Below, piece by piece: positions 28,257 to 36,911 of a stretch of 64,000 nucleotides of DNA. A program made the position numbers and the translations under genes. The notes beneath the pieces are model-generated. The model saw nothing but the letters and a program-made list of their open reading frames with translations. It did not search any database and was not told the DNA's origin. The first letter of the stretch is position 1; every line of letters begins with the position of its first letter. Source of the DNA: Caldilineaceae bacterium (GTDB lineage: Bacteria > Chloroflexota > Anaerolineae > Caldilineales > Caldilineaceae); contig JAJEBF010000021.1 of the NCBI GenBank assembly GCA_022824025.1, forward strand, positions 62,001-126,000, in the 5' to 3' direction.

Positions 28257-30245
28257 ATGCAGAGCAGATGGAATGATAAGGACGCGGCCAGATTCTCCGG
28301 TGACCCGCTCGCGCTGCGCGTGTATACCTCGCGCCTGCTGGGAAGCGATCCGTCACTCGTTCTCCACGGCGGCGGCAACACCTCGGTGAAGGCGACCGCT
28401 ACGAACATCTTTGGCGAGGAAGAGGAGGCGCTCTACGTCAAAGGCAGCGGTTGGGACCTGGCGACGATCGAGGCGCCGGGCTTCGCGCCTGTTCGATTGG
28501 AGCCGTTGCGCCGCATGGCAACGCTGGAGACACTTTCGGACAGCGCCATGGTGACGGCGCAGAGAGCCGCGTTGACCGATCCCTACGCGCCGAATCCTTC
28601 GGTGGAGGCGATCCTCCATGCCATCATCCCATTCCGATACGTTGACCACACACACGCCGATGCCGTCGTCGCTCTGACGAACACGCCCGATGGCGAGGCT
28701 ATCGTCCGAGACCTTTACGGCCCGCAGATGTTGATCGTCCCGTATGTGATGCCCGGATTCGTCCTTGCCCGCGCGATTTACGAAATGACGCGAGAGACGA
28801 ACTGGGAAGATCTGTCCGGCATGATCCTGCTCAATCACGGGGTCTTCACGTTTGACGACGAAGCCCGCGAGAGTTACGAGAAACATATTGAAATCGTGAC
28901 GGCCGCTGAACAGTACATAGCCCATTCGGCGAGCGAGACAGGTGAGAAAACGGACCCAGTAGAGAAGCCTGTTTCTGCCGATGCGCTGCTTGCGCTTGCA
29001 CAGCTGCGCAAGGCAGTGGCAGAACTGCGCGGGCAAGCCGTTCTTGCTTCTTTGGATACATCGGCACCCGTAAAGGCGTTTTCTGCGTTGCCAAACGCGC
29101 CCGAACTGGCGACGCGCGGACTGCTGACTCCTGACCATGTAATTCGCACCAAGCGGATTCCCATGGTCGTATCGGGCAAGGGCTGTCAACATGATGCGGC
29201 TGACTACGCCTCGGCTTATCGTGAATACTTTGCGCGTCATACGGACGGCACGCTTTCCCAACTCGATGCGGCGCCGCGCTGGGCGTTGTGGCCTGGCACG
29301 GGCAGCGCGGCCTTTGGCGCCACGCCGGGAGAAGTTGGCGTGATTGACGACATCAAGCGGCACACACTGCGGGCGATCGGCTGGGCCGAGGGGCAGGGCG
29401 GCTGGCGGCCGTTGGACGAAGCCGAAATTTTCGCAATCGAATACTGGGAGCTGGAGCAAGCCAAGCTCAAGAACTCGGGTACTGCGCCTCCGTTTCAGGG
29501 CAAGGTCGTTCTGGTTACGGGCGGCGCCAGCGGCATCGGCCGCGCGTGCGTAGACGAGTTCCTCGGTCAGGGCGCGGTCGTGGCCGCGCTGGACATCAGC
29601 CCGGCTGTATTGGACCTATTTGACGAGGGCAAGGTCCTTGGAATCCGCTGCGACGTTACTGACGATGAGGGACTCACAGCGGCCGTGGAGGCGGTTGTGC
29701 AGCGATGGGGCGGATTAGACACGGTCATATGCAATGCCGGGGTCTTTCCAGCCAGCCAGTCGTTATCGGAGATGGATTCCGAACACTGGGACAGAAGCAT
29801 CCGGGTAAACTTGACAAGCCAGCAGCGGCTCCTGCAGGCGTGCGCGCCCTATTTGGCCCTGGGCTGTGACCCTGCGGTCGTCATCATCGGATCCAAAAAC
29901 GCGCCGGCGCCAGGACCGGGCGCGGGAGCCTACTCGGTTGCGAAGGCGGGCCTGACTCAGCTGGCCCGCGTCGCCGCTCTCGAAATGGCGCAGAACGGTA
30001 TTCGGGTCAATGTGCTGCATCCCAATGCGGTTTTCGACACGGCTCTCTGGACTGACGAGCTTCTGCAGAAGCGCGCGTCCAGCTACGGGATCAGCGTCGA
30101 TGCGTATAAGTCCCGGAACCTGCTGGGCGTTGAGGTAACTTCTGCGGATGTGGCCGCGCTGGCAGCGGCCGCGGCGGGACCGGTTTTTGCAAAGACGACC
30201 GGCGCGCAGATTCCCATTGACGGCGGGAACGATCGCGTGATCTGA
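28257..30245 (+). CDS. Bifunctional class II aldolase / short-chain dehydrogenase
   Basis: A 662-residue fusion. Residues 1-390 are a class II (zinc) aldolase with HGGGNTSVK, the metal pair in DHTHADAVVAL and a later LNHGVFTF histidine, as in rhamnulose-phosphate or fuculose-phosphate aldolases. Residues about 410-655 are a complete SDR with VTGGASGIGRA, an IIGSK serine and Y-x-x-x-K in AYSVAKAG. Fusions of this type are known for 6-deoxyhexose catabolism, giving lactaldehyde and oxidising or reducing a partner. Both active sites look intact. No kinase or isomerase for that pathway is near, so the true sugar is unknown. Confidence 0.88.
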   Translation: MQSRWNDKDAARFSGDPLALRVYTSRLLGSDPSLVLHGGGNTSVKATATNIFGEEEEALYVKGSGWDLATIEAPGFAPVRLEPLRRMATLETLSDSAMVTAQRAALTDPYAPNPSVEAILHAIIPFRYVDHTHADAVVALTNTPDGEAIVRDLYGPQMLIVPYVMPGFVLARAIYEMTRETNWEDLSGMILLNHGVFTFDDEARESYEKHIEIVTAAEQYIAHSASETGEKTDPVEKPVSADALLALAQLRKAVAELRGQAVLASLDTSAPVKAFSALPNAPELATRGLLTPDHVIRTKRIPMVVSGKGCQHDAADYASAYREYFARHTDGTLSQLDAAPRWALWPGTGSAAFGATPGEVGVIDDIKRHTLRAIGWAEGQGGWRPLDEAEIFAIEYWELEQAKLKNSGTAPPFQGKVVLVTGGASGIGRACVDEFLGQGAVVAALDISPAVLDLFDEGKVLGIRCDVTDDEGLTAAVEAVVQRWGGLDTVICNAGVFPASQSLSEMDSEHWDRSIRVNLTSQQRLLQACAPYLALGCDPAVVIIGSKNAPAPGPGAGAYSVAKAGLTQLARVAALEMAQNGIRVNVLHPNAVFDTALWTDELLQKRASSYGISVDAYKSRNLLGVEVTSADVAALAAAAAGPVFAKTTGAQIPIDGGNDRVI

Positions 30246-30581
30246 TAATTTGCGCCGTGGAACCCGGGCGACCACTTTGCAGTTGGTCACGTTTTTTGGG
30301 CATGGCAGGCTACACCGGCGTCATAGCGCCGCTCCTCGGCGAGGTGGCGTGCGCCTGCCCGGAAAGGGTTGTTGGTGGTGGCCGCCTTCAAGGCACTTTG
30401 CGCTGATCTTTTGGGGTTGGTATACTGTTCTGGTTGCGCCGGCGTACGGAGGTTGGGCCGAGGGCGCTGGTGAGACAAAATCCGGCCAGCGAAACGAAAA
30501 ACTGCTGGCGGCTTGGCCCTTCCCCCTTCCAATTCATGATGTGAGGCTCCGGAGGATCTGGATTCTTCAGAGGAGGCCAGT
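30246..30581. other. Intergenic region upstream of the HlyD-type adaptor
   Basis: No gene is seen in this stretch. It carries a possible promoter at 30398-30426 and otherwise nothing that I recognise. Confidence 0.5.
30398..30426 (+). promoter_or_regulatory. Possible promoter for the adaptor gene
   Basis: TTGCGC (30398-30403) and TATACT (30421-30426) are separated by 17 bases. The -10 is one base from consensus, the -35 only matches TTG. This predicts a leader of about 150 bases before ATG 30582. Confidence 0.4.
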
Positions 30582-31904
30582 ATGTTTCATTCGATTCGGC
30601 GGGTAACGCCCATTCTGCTCGTAATCGCTCTGGTTGCGGCCGGCGCTATACTTGTTCAAAGCGGGCAGCTCGCGACCAGGCTAGGCGTGAATGAAGGCGT
30701 TGGCTTCGTCACCGGGGCACAGCCGGGGGCAGTCGAAGCCCAGGCAAGCATACCAACCTACTTTGGCTCTCTTGAGGTTACGACGTCACGCGCTGTAACG
30801 CCGGGCGTTGGCGGCGAAGTGATGGAGGTCTACGTTGAAGTGGGCGATCTGGTGGAGGAAGGTCAGGAGCTTTTCCGCCTCGATGCCACACAGCTGGAGT
30901 GGGCCGTCCAACGCGCTGAAATCGGGCTGGAACTGGCGCGAATCGCCCTCTTAGAGATAAACGAGCAGTCGTCAGAAAGCGACCTGGCCGTGGCAATGGC
31001 CAATTTGGAGCTTGAGAAGACAAACCTGGCGAAGTTGGAGGCAGGAGGCGCCACGGAAGACGAGATGGCCGCCACGCGTGCAAGCGCCGCGGCCGCCTGG
31101 GCACGTTACAACGAGCTGCTCGCCGGCCCGACCGAGGCGCGGCTGCAGCAGCTGAGGGCAAACGTTGAGCGGGCCGAACTATCTGTCAACCAGGCCCAGC
31201 GCGCCTACAACGAGGTCGCCTGGCGGGGCGATGTAGGGGGCACACCGCAGGCGGCGGCTTTGCAGCGGGTCACGATTGATTTGAACGTAGCGCAGGCATC
31301 ATACAACGAGGCGACCCAACCGCCGCGCGCCTCGGAATTACAGTCTGCTCTCGCCGCGGCGCACCGGGCTCAGCACGCTGTGAATGAACTGGAAAAGGGA
31401 GTCTCCGAAGTAGACTTGGCCGTGGGCAGGGCACGGGTCGCGTCAGCCGAGGCAACCGTGCAGCGGATCATGGAGCTGACCAACAGCCAGAAATCGGCGG
31501 AGCTCCGGGTAAGCCAGGCCCTGGTTGGCCTGGAAGAGTCGCAGCAGCGCAGAGACAAGTCGACCGTGCGTGCGCCGATGACGGGCGTCGTGCTTTCTCT
31601 GAACGCCGAAGAAGGCCAGGTGATCGGTTCCTCTTCTGCCTCGGCGGTGATCGGTGATCCCTCATCACTGGAGCTGGTTGTTGGGATTCCACAGGACCAG
31701 GTGCTGACGATGTCGGTGGGCGATCCGGTGCGGATCACCCGTTATGGAAGCGATGACATTACGGTTCTGTCCACGATCGCCAAGATTGCGCCCATTAGTT
31801 TGCCGGGCAAGGGCAACTCGACTTTCCCGGTAACGATTCGACTGCCAGAAGAGGGCACGGCCCAATTCAATCCCGGTATTTTCGTTTCGGCAACTTTTGA
31901 ATAA
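30582..31904 (+). CDS. HlyD/MacA-type membrane fusion (adaptor) protein
   Basis: A 440-residue protein with an N-terminal membrane anchor (LLVIALVAAGAILVQSG), a lipoyl-like beta barrel split in two (VTPGVGGEVMEVYVEVGDLV early and VRAPMTGVVLSLNAEEGQV late), and between them a long Ala/Glu/Gln-rich alpha-helical hairpin of coiled-coil type (residues about 100-320). This is the plan of MacA/HlyD adaptors that connect an inner-membrane pump to the outside. GGAGG lies 8 bases before ATG 30582. No permease or ATPase is adjacent; the MacB-like pair at 10261-15154 is 15 kb away on the same strand and could be the partner. Confidence 0.88.
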   Translation: MFHSIRRVTPILLVIALVAAGAILVQSGQLATRLGVNEGVGFVTGAQPGAVEAQASIPTYFGSLEVTTSRAVTPGVGGEVMEVYVEVGDLVEEGQELFRLDATQLEWAVQRAEIGLELARIALLEINEQSSESDLAVAMANLELEKTNLAKLEAGGATEDEMAATRASAAAAWARYNELLAGPTEARLQQLRANVERAELSVNQAQRAYNEVAWRGDVGGTPQAAALQRVTIDLNVAQASYNEATQPPRASELQSALAAAHRAQHAVNELEKGVSEVDLAVGRARVASAEATVQRIMELTNSQKSAELRVSQALVGLEESQQRRDKSTVRAPMTGVVLSLNAEEGQVIGSSSASAVIGDPSSLELVVGIPQDQVLTMSVGDPVRITRYGSDDITVLSTIAKIAPISLPGKGNSTFPVTIRLPEEGTAQFNPGIFVSATFE

Positions 31905-31922
31905 GCGCTTAGGTCAATAGGA

Positions 31923-31949
31923 GTCCGGGCCCGCAGGTCGGCGCCGGAC
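31923..31949 (+). terminator. Weak hairpin after the adaptor gene
   Basis: GTCCGG (31923-31928) and CCGGAC (31944-31949) form a 6-base stem around a 15-base loop, 19 bases after the stop. There is no T run, so terminator function is doubtful. Confidence 0.3.
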
Positions 31950-32146
31950 CCGGCTCGGCGGCAGCGCGCATCGTCAAGTCCCGCTGCGGCCAGCCATTCA
32001 TAATACTTCAATGGGAACCACTGCGCGGCTGCTTGGCGCCAAAGAAGGCGCACGGGTGGCCCAGGTTCCTATTTGCTTCCAAATTTACGTCTATTGCAAC
32101 CAGGGGAGAACGCATTGACGAGCAGCATTCGAGCGTTGGAGAGAAA

Positions 32147-33463
32147 ATGATGAAGATTCGACTCGTCTTTGGGTTCGGCGCGCTCATATTTCTGGCGATG
32201 GTCCAACCGGGCTCGGTTCAGGGCGGCAGACTTGAAAGGGAGGCCGCCCAGGCAACGCCTATCACCACGACTGTACTGGCAGTCGTTCGCAACCAGGGGG
32301 CCACCCTCTACGACCGGCCCAACGGCGAAGTCGTACAGACCCTGGTTGGCGGCTCACTGATTCGAGCCCGACTCCGTTCCACCGACCTCCTTTGGGTACT
32401 CGTCGAGACTCGGGACGAGACCGAGGGATGGGTCGAAGTGCGCACACTACTGGCCGCCGGATTGGGACGACTTCCCATCGAGGAGCCTACGCCAACAACG
32501 ACAAGCACCCCTGCCCCTACACTTTCCCCGACGGCCACACTTACGCCATCGCCAACCGTTGAGGCAACCGTCGCGGACGTGATGGCGGTTACCGTGACTG
32601 CTACGACGGAGGCCATGGCAGGCGGCCAGATGGCCGGGACGCCCGAGGCGAGCACGACACCGGATTCGATGGCAGTTTCCACCCCGCAGCCAACTGAAGA
32701 GGCGATGCCAGAGTCGACCGCTGAGGCAATGCCGGTAGCGACATCGGAGGCCATGCCAGAGGCGACGCCAACTCCCTTCGAACCACCGGATGGGCCAACT
32801 GCGCTGACGCTGACCCGGATTGGCGGCGCGGTCCTTTGGGACGGCGAAGACGGAGCGTTTGTCGCGCATTACAGGGCCGGCTCGCGGTTGACCGCGGCCT
32901 TCCGCACGGAGGACAACGAGTGGTTTTACGTATACCACGATGAAGGCGTTCACGGTTGGGCGTCAGCTGATGAGCTACTGGTCGTGACGGGCCATCTCCT
33001 GACTGTGAAGGAGTTTGTGATCCCACAAGAGGGGATCGTTGCTGTCGAAGTCACGGAAACGCCTACGGCGACACCGGTCGCCACGCCTGACGCGACGACT
33101 ACGCCCGAGGCCGCCGCGATGCCGGAGGCCACCGCAACGCCCGAGGCCATAACGACGCCCGACGTCACAGCAACGCCGGCCCCCACGCCGCAGAAGGTGA
33201 TCGTAACCGTCAACAGTTTTGGTCAGCGCTTAAATGTGCGCGCCGGACCGGGCACCGAATACGACATCGTTGCCAAAGCGGTTGGCGGGGTCACGTTCAA
33301 TGGCATCGGCCGAACTGAATCGGGCGATTGGGTCCAGGTCGCCATCGCCGACCTGCCCAGCGGCTATGGTTGGGTGTCCGCCGCCTTTGTTACAACTGAA
33401 GGGCCGTTTGATGAGCTGCCCGTCGGCGGGGAGATGGAGGAGATGGACCAAGAGGATAGCTAG
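32147..33463 (+). CDS. Secreted SH3-domain protein with PT-rich linkers
   Basis: About 438 residues. A signal peptide (MKIRLVFGFGALIFLAMVQP) precedes three SH3-like modules: residues about 40-110 (RNQGATLYDRPNGEVVQ), about 220-300 (GGAVLWDGEDGAFVAHYRAG) and a C-terminal bacterial SH3 domain with the RLNVRAGPGTEYDIV motif. They are joined by long Pro/Thr/Ala-rich linkers of low complexity. Such proteins usually bind cell-wall or surface sugars outside the membrane. The start ATG 32147 gives a proper signal peptide and has GGAGAG upstream; ATG 32150 is equally possible. The upstream part of the frame is not coding. Confidence 0.82.
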   Translation: MMKIRLVFGFGALIFLAMVQPGSVQGGRLEREAAQATPITTTVLAVVRNQGATLYDRPNGEVVQTLVGGSLIRARLRSTDLLWVLVETRDETEGWVEVRTLLAAGLGRLPIEEPTPTTTSTPAPTLSPTATLTPSPTVEATVADVMAVTVTATTEAMAGGQMAGTPEASTTPDSMAVSTPQPTEEAMPESTAEAMPVATSEAMPEATPTPFEPPDGPTALTLTRIGGAVLWDGEDGAFVAHYRAGSRLTAAFRTEDNEWFYVYHDEGVHGWASADELLVVTGHLLTVKEFVIPQEGIVAVEVTETPTATPVATPDATTTPEAAAMPEATATPEAITTPDVTATPAPTPQKVIVTVNSFGQRLNVRAGPGTEYDIVAKAVGGVTFNGIGRTESGDWVQVAIADLPSGYGWVSAAFVTTEGPFDELPVGGEMEEMDQEDS

Positions 33464-33994
33464 ATCGGGATTGAAGGCAAGCACTCGGAATTCTCGGTGG
33501 AACATTGTTTCATCTCGATATCCTCTTCCTTGATCGCCTCGGCCGCGAAGGTCTGAAGCCATTCAAACGTTCTTACTCTTCCCCGCAAAGTACGCGTTGT
33601 TGGCACTGCGCCGCTCTTCTGGCTGACAGTACCAAGCACGGGCGCATCCAAGAGTCATCATGCAGCGTCCGCGACCGACTTTCCTTTTCGTTGTCCCCTT
33701 ACGACTTTTTGCATCCTCTTTCCAGAGCTGCCTCCAAAGAGTTCACCGCGCTCAACTGGAATTGATGACAGGGGCGGCAAGTCTTGCCACTTAGGGATTT
33801 AATTAGCTGGCGCCATCTGTTTTTTGCGCTTGACAGCCCCCCCCTGCTCATGTATATTGTTGCCCCAAACCCCCACCACGCTGCGAATTTTGGATGACGC
33901 GAAAGCACTGCGGAAGAGGCTGCAGTTCAGTTTTCGAGTCCCAAACCGATTGATCCCTGCATAGTAGAATGCTCTGGAAAGGAGAACGGTCGAA
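33464..33994. other. Intergenic region before the lplA-like gene
   Basis: This is about 530 bases without a supported gene. A 63-codon minus-strand frame at 33460-33651 has no family resemblance or ribosome site. The region ends in a near-consensus promoter (33830-33858) and a leader of about 130 bases. Confidence 0.55.
33830..33858 (+). promoter_or_regulatory. Near-consensus sigma-70 promoter of the lplABC-like operon
   Basis: TTGACA (33830-33835), a 17-base spacer and TATATT (33853-33858). The -35 is perfect and the -10 is one base from consensus. It is followed by a leader of about 130 bases with no obvious operator to my eye. Confidence 0.75.
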
Positions 33995-35782
33995 ATGTCG
34001 AACATTAAATCTCTTTCGAGACGCAGATTCCTAAAATTGAGTGGCGCCGCAGGCGCCTCAGTCTTGGTCGCGGCGTGCGCTCCGGCCGATTCACCAGAAA
34101 CTGAGATGAGCGCAGGCGAAGGTTCGGAGGCGATGCCGCAGGCGTCTACGCAGTCGGTTCAGGAATTGCTAGGGGCTGACATGCCTGGAAGTCCTGGCCA
34201 ATCAAGGGGTTGGACAACGGTATTGCCTGACTTGCCAGCCGGACTTCCCCCAGCCCCTGGGCAGGAGCCGGTCGAGATTTCAACCACGCGACGGGTGGAT
34301 GCCCAAACCAGATTTGGCGAAGGCGATTCCATGGAAAACAATCCCTGGTCGCGAATGATTGAAAAGCTTCTAGGCGTCAAGCTAACTGTCGCCTGGACAT
34401 GGTCAGGCAGCGATGAGGCCACGACCAAATACAATTTGGCCATGGCAAGCGGCGACATGCCAGATTACCTTGAAACAGTGCCGTCCAATATCTTTGTCAA
34501 GATGGTGGAAGCCAGTCTGCTTGAGGACATTACCGAAGCTTACACGATGTATGCCAGCCAGCGCTGGCAAGACACTTGGGCAGAATATGGGGAACTACCG
34601 TGGATTTTCACCACAGTGGATGGCCGGAAATACGGTCTGCCTCGAGTTGAAGACCTTGCTCACAATGACAATATCCTCTGGTATCGGCAAGACTGGTTTG
34701 ACGCACTGAACCTGGATGTGCCGCAGACCCTGGACGAACTGCACGACACTGCAGTGGCAATTGTTGAGGCTGATATCGGCAAAGGCGCGCCGGGTACGAC
34801 TATTGGGCTTCTGGCCAACAAGAGTTTTTCGGCAACCTGGTTTGGCAGCATCGATCCCATCTGGGCGCCCCATGGCGTTGTTCCAGATCACTGGACTGAA
34901 GTGGGCGGAGAGCTGGTCTTCGACAGCGTCCGTGAGGAAATGATCGAGCCGTTGGCGCTTTTGAATCAATGGTATCAAGACGGGATATTCCGCGAGGATT
35001 TCTTTACCATAAACACGTCTGATTCGATTCAGGATGTCGCAGCAAGCCAGTGCGGCATTCATTACACACCTTCGTGGGGCGCATGGTTGGACACTGTTCG
35101 CAATGATCCTGAGACCGTATGGGCATTTGCCGACAATCCTGCCGGCCCAAATGGAGTTCAAGCCCGCCATACGGAGAATAACTTCCGTTCCAGCCCATTC
35201 TGTTTCCGAAGAGGCATGGAGCACGTCGATAAGATATTCGAGATCACGAATTTCATGCACGAGCTAACAGAGGACTACGAACGACGCTTCCACGGCTGGG
35301 AGGGCCACAACTACGAATGGCTCGAGGACGGTTCAGTTGCCGCCACGGGCATCAGCTGGCATCCTTGGGCGATTGGCCCGATCGGGACACGAGGTAGCGG
35401 CATGGTTGATCCCCGCCATATCGCGAACCAGATCAATTACCAGCTTGAGGAGTGGGGAAAGATCCCGCCTGAGGAACGTGACGCATACCAAACACTTTCG
35501 CTAGAGGATCCGACTGGGGTGAGCATTTTGGGCAAACAGTCGCGCCTCTTCATTTTGGAGACTGCCGACCAAGGCAAGATTACGCAGTACCAGAGCCTGC
35601 CTACACCGACCATGATCGAGCGGGGAAGCGACTTGAGCAAGTTGGTCGAGGAAACCGTGCTTGGCATCATCATTGGGGAGAAACCCCTAAGCGCCTTCGA
35701 CGAATTTGTCGAGCAATGGAAGAACCTGGGCGGCGACCAGGTGACGCAGGAAGTAAACGAATGGTGGGCGGCCAAGTCATAG
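33995..35782 (+). CDS. Carbohydrate ABC transporter binding lipoprotein, LplA-like
   Basis: A 595-residue family-1 extracellular binding protein. It starts with a Tat signal (LSRRRFLKLSGAAGASVLV) and a lipobox-like AAC. The mature part has features of the LplA/YtcQ group for oligosaccharides: NNPWSRMIEKLLGVKL near the N-terminus, LAMASGDMPDYLETVPS, and an LPWIFTTVDGRKYGLPRVED strand. Start ATG 33995 has AAAGGAG upstream. GC content is lower here than in the neighbouring enzyme genes. Two permease genes follow, separated by a 38-base palindrome. The order binding protein, permease, permease, GH4 enzyme mirrors Bacillus lplABCD. Confidence 0.9.
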   Translation: MSNIKSLSRRRFLKLSGAAGASVLVAACAPADSPETEMSAGEGSEAMPQASTQSVQELLGADMPGSPGQSRGWTTVLPDLPAGLPPAPGQEPVEISTTRRVDAQTRFGEGDSMENNPWSRMIEKLLGVKLTVAWTWSGSDEATTKYNLAMASGDMPDYLETVPSNIFVKMVEASLLEDITEAYTMYASQRWQDTWAEYGELPWIFTTVDGRKYGLPRVEDLAHNDNILWYRQDWFDALNLDVPQTLDELHDTAVAIVEADIGKGAPGTTIGLLANKSFSATWFGSIDPIWAPHGVVPDHWTEVGGELVFDSVREEMIEPLALLNQWYQDGIFREDFFTINTSDSIQDVAASQCGIHYTPSWGAWLDTVRNDPETVWAFADNPAGPNGVQARHTENNFRSSPFCFRRGMEHVDKIFEITNFMHELTEDYERRFHGWEGHNYEWLEDGSVAATGISWHPWAIGPIGTRGSGMVDPRHIANQINYQLEEWGKIPPEERDAYQTLSLEDPTGVSILGKQSRLFILETADQGKITQYQSLPTPTMIERGSDLSKLVEETVLGIIIGEKPLSAFDEFVEQWKNLGGDQVTQEVNEWWAAKS

Positions 35783-35805
35783 ATCCCAGCGGACCTGGCG
35801 CGATT

Positions 35806-35843
35806 GGGAAGTGTGTCTACGGGTACCCGTAGACACACTTCCC
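35806..35843. repeat. Perfect 38-base palindrome between binding protein and permease
   Basis: GGGAAGTGTGTCTACGGGT at 35806-35824 is followed directly by its exact reverse complement at 35825-35843, with no loop bases and no mismatch. As RNA it would make a stem of about 17 pairs. It starts 24 bases after the lplA-like stop and ends 37 bases before the permease start. A modest T-rich stretch follows. Confidence 0.9.
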
Positions 35844-35880
35844 CTAGTTTCGAGTTTTCAGGAAGGCACTGCCAGCGAGA

Positions 35881-36867
35881 ATGCAGCGTCCTTCGCTCCC
35901 CTGGAACAGTGCAATGGCAGTTGGACGAGCCGAACTTTTAACGGTGGACGAGTCGGCCGCGAAGCGAGTGCGAATTCGCAACTACATTGGGCGTACATGG
36001 CCTCTGTATGCCATGATGGTGCTCCCGATCATTCAACTGGGACTTTTCCACTATTACCCAATGTATGGAGTGGTAATCGCATTTCAGGATTTCAACCCGG
36101 GGTTGGGTTTTGGGGGATCTCCATGGGTTGGACTCAAGCACTTCAGGTTCATTTTCTCTAATCCTGACTTCAAGAACGTACTTGCAAACTCCTTCATCAT
36201 AGCAGTTGCAAAAATCTCCACTCTCCAATTTATGGCCGTAACCCTTGCCCTGCTTCTCAACGAGATCAGGTCAATGGCCTTCAAGAGAACAGTGCAGACA
36301 GTGATTTACCTGCCGCACTTTCTTTCATGGATTGTGCTGGGAGGAATCCTGCTTGACCTTCTAGCGACTTCAGGCATGATCAACAGGGTTATCGAATTTG
36401 TGGGATTTGATCCTATTCTCTTTCTCGGCAGTAACAGCTGGTTCCGCCCTATAATCGTGGTTACCAATCTGTGGAAAGAGGCCGGCTGGGCGACTATCAT
36501 CTACCTGGCGGCACTGACCGGGATCGATCCGGTACTGCATGAGGCTGCCGCAATCGATGGCGCCAATCGCTGGCAGCGAATCCGTCACGTCAATATTCCC
36601 GGAATCATCTCAATGATCATTCTGATCGCCTGTTTGAACCTGGGAAATGTTCTTCAAGCCGGATTCGAGCAAGTTCTGACCCTCTACAATCCTGCTGTAT
36701 ATGAAACAGGTGACATCATTGACACTTATGTTTACCGGGCCGGTCTCATCTCCGCTCGATACAGCATGGGGGCAGCGGTGGGGCTCTTTCAGTCGGCAAT
36801 GGGTTTCGTCCTGATTGTTTTTGCCTACCGTTTAGCGAGTAGGTATGCTGGGTATCGGATTTTCTAA
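35881..36867 (+). CDS. Sugar ABC transporter permease, LplB-like
   Basis: A 328-residue membrane protein with about six helices (for example WPLYAMMVLPIIQLGLFHYY and SFIIAVAKISTLQFMAVTLA) and the permease EAA loop HEAAAIDGANRWQRIRHVNI that contacts the ATPase. Its extra N-terminal region is short. It belongs to the sugar-permease group (UgpA/LplB) partnered with family-1 binding proteins. No ATPase gene is in the operon, so it likely uses a shared MsmX-like ATPase, as LplABC-type systems do. The start at 35881 has AGGAAGG at loose spacing; ATG 35914 is an alternative. The DNA is notably AT-richer than its surroundings. Confidence 0.92.
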   Translation: MQRPSLPWNSAMAVGRAELLTVDESAAKRVRIRNYIGRTWPLYAMMVLPIIQLGLFHYYPMYGVVIAFQDFNPGLGFGGSPWVGLKHFRFIFSNPDFKNVLANSFIIAVAKISTLQFMAVTLALLLNEIRSMAFKRTVQTVIYLPHFLSWIVLGGILLDLLATSGMINRVIEFVGFDPILFLGSNSWFRPIIVVTNLWKEAGWATIIYLAALTGIDPVLHEAAAIDGANRWQRIRHVNIPGIISMIILIACLNLGNVLQAGFEQVLTLYNPAVYETGDIIDTYVYRAGLISARYSMGAAVGLFQSAMGFVLIVFAYRLASRYAGYRIF

Positions 36868-36911
36868 GCCCGCCGCGCCTTCAGAGGCATACTGCAAGAA
36901 CTCAAATTCAC

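Noticed and set aside
33460..33651. Small minus-strand gene or transposase fragment
   Set aside because: 63 codons with no family likeness, no ribosome site, and overlap with the end of the SH3 gene.
35811..36161. 116-codon frame starting inside the palindrome
   Set aside because: The start arises from the palindrome, which gives the same peptide start on both strands; the permease frame at 35881 is the real gene.
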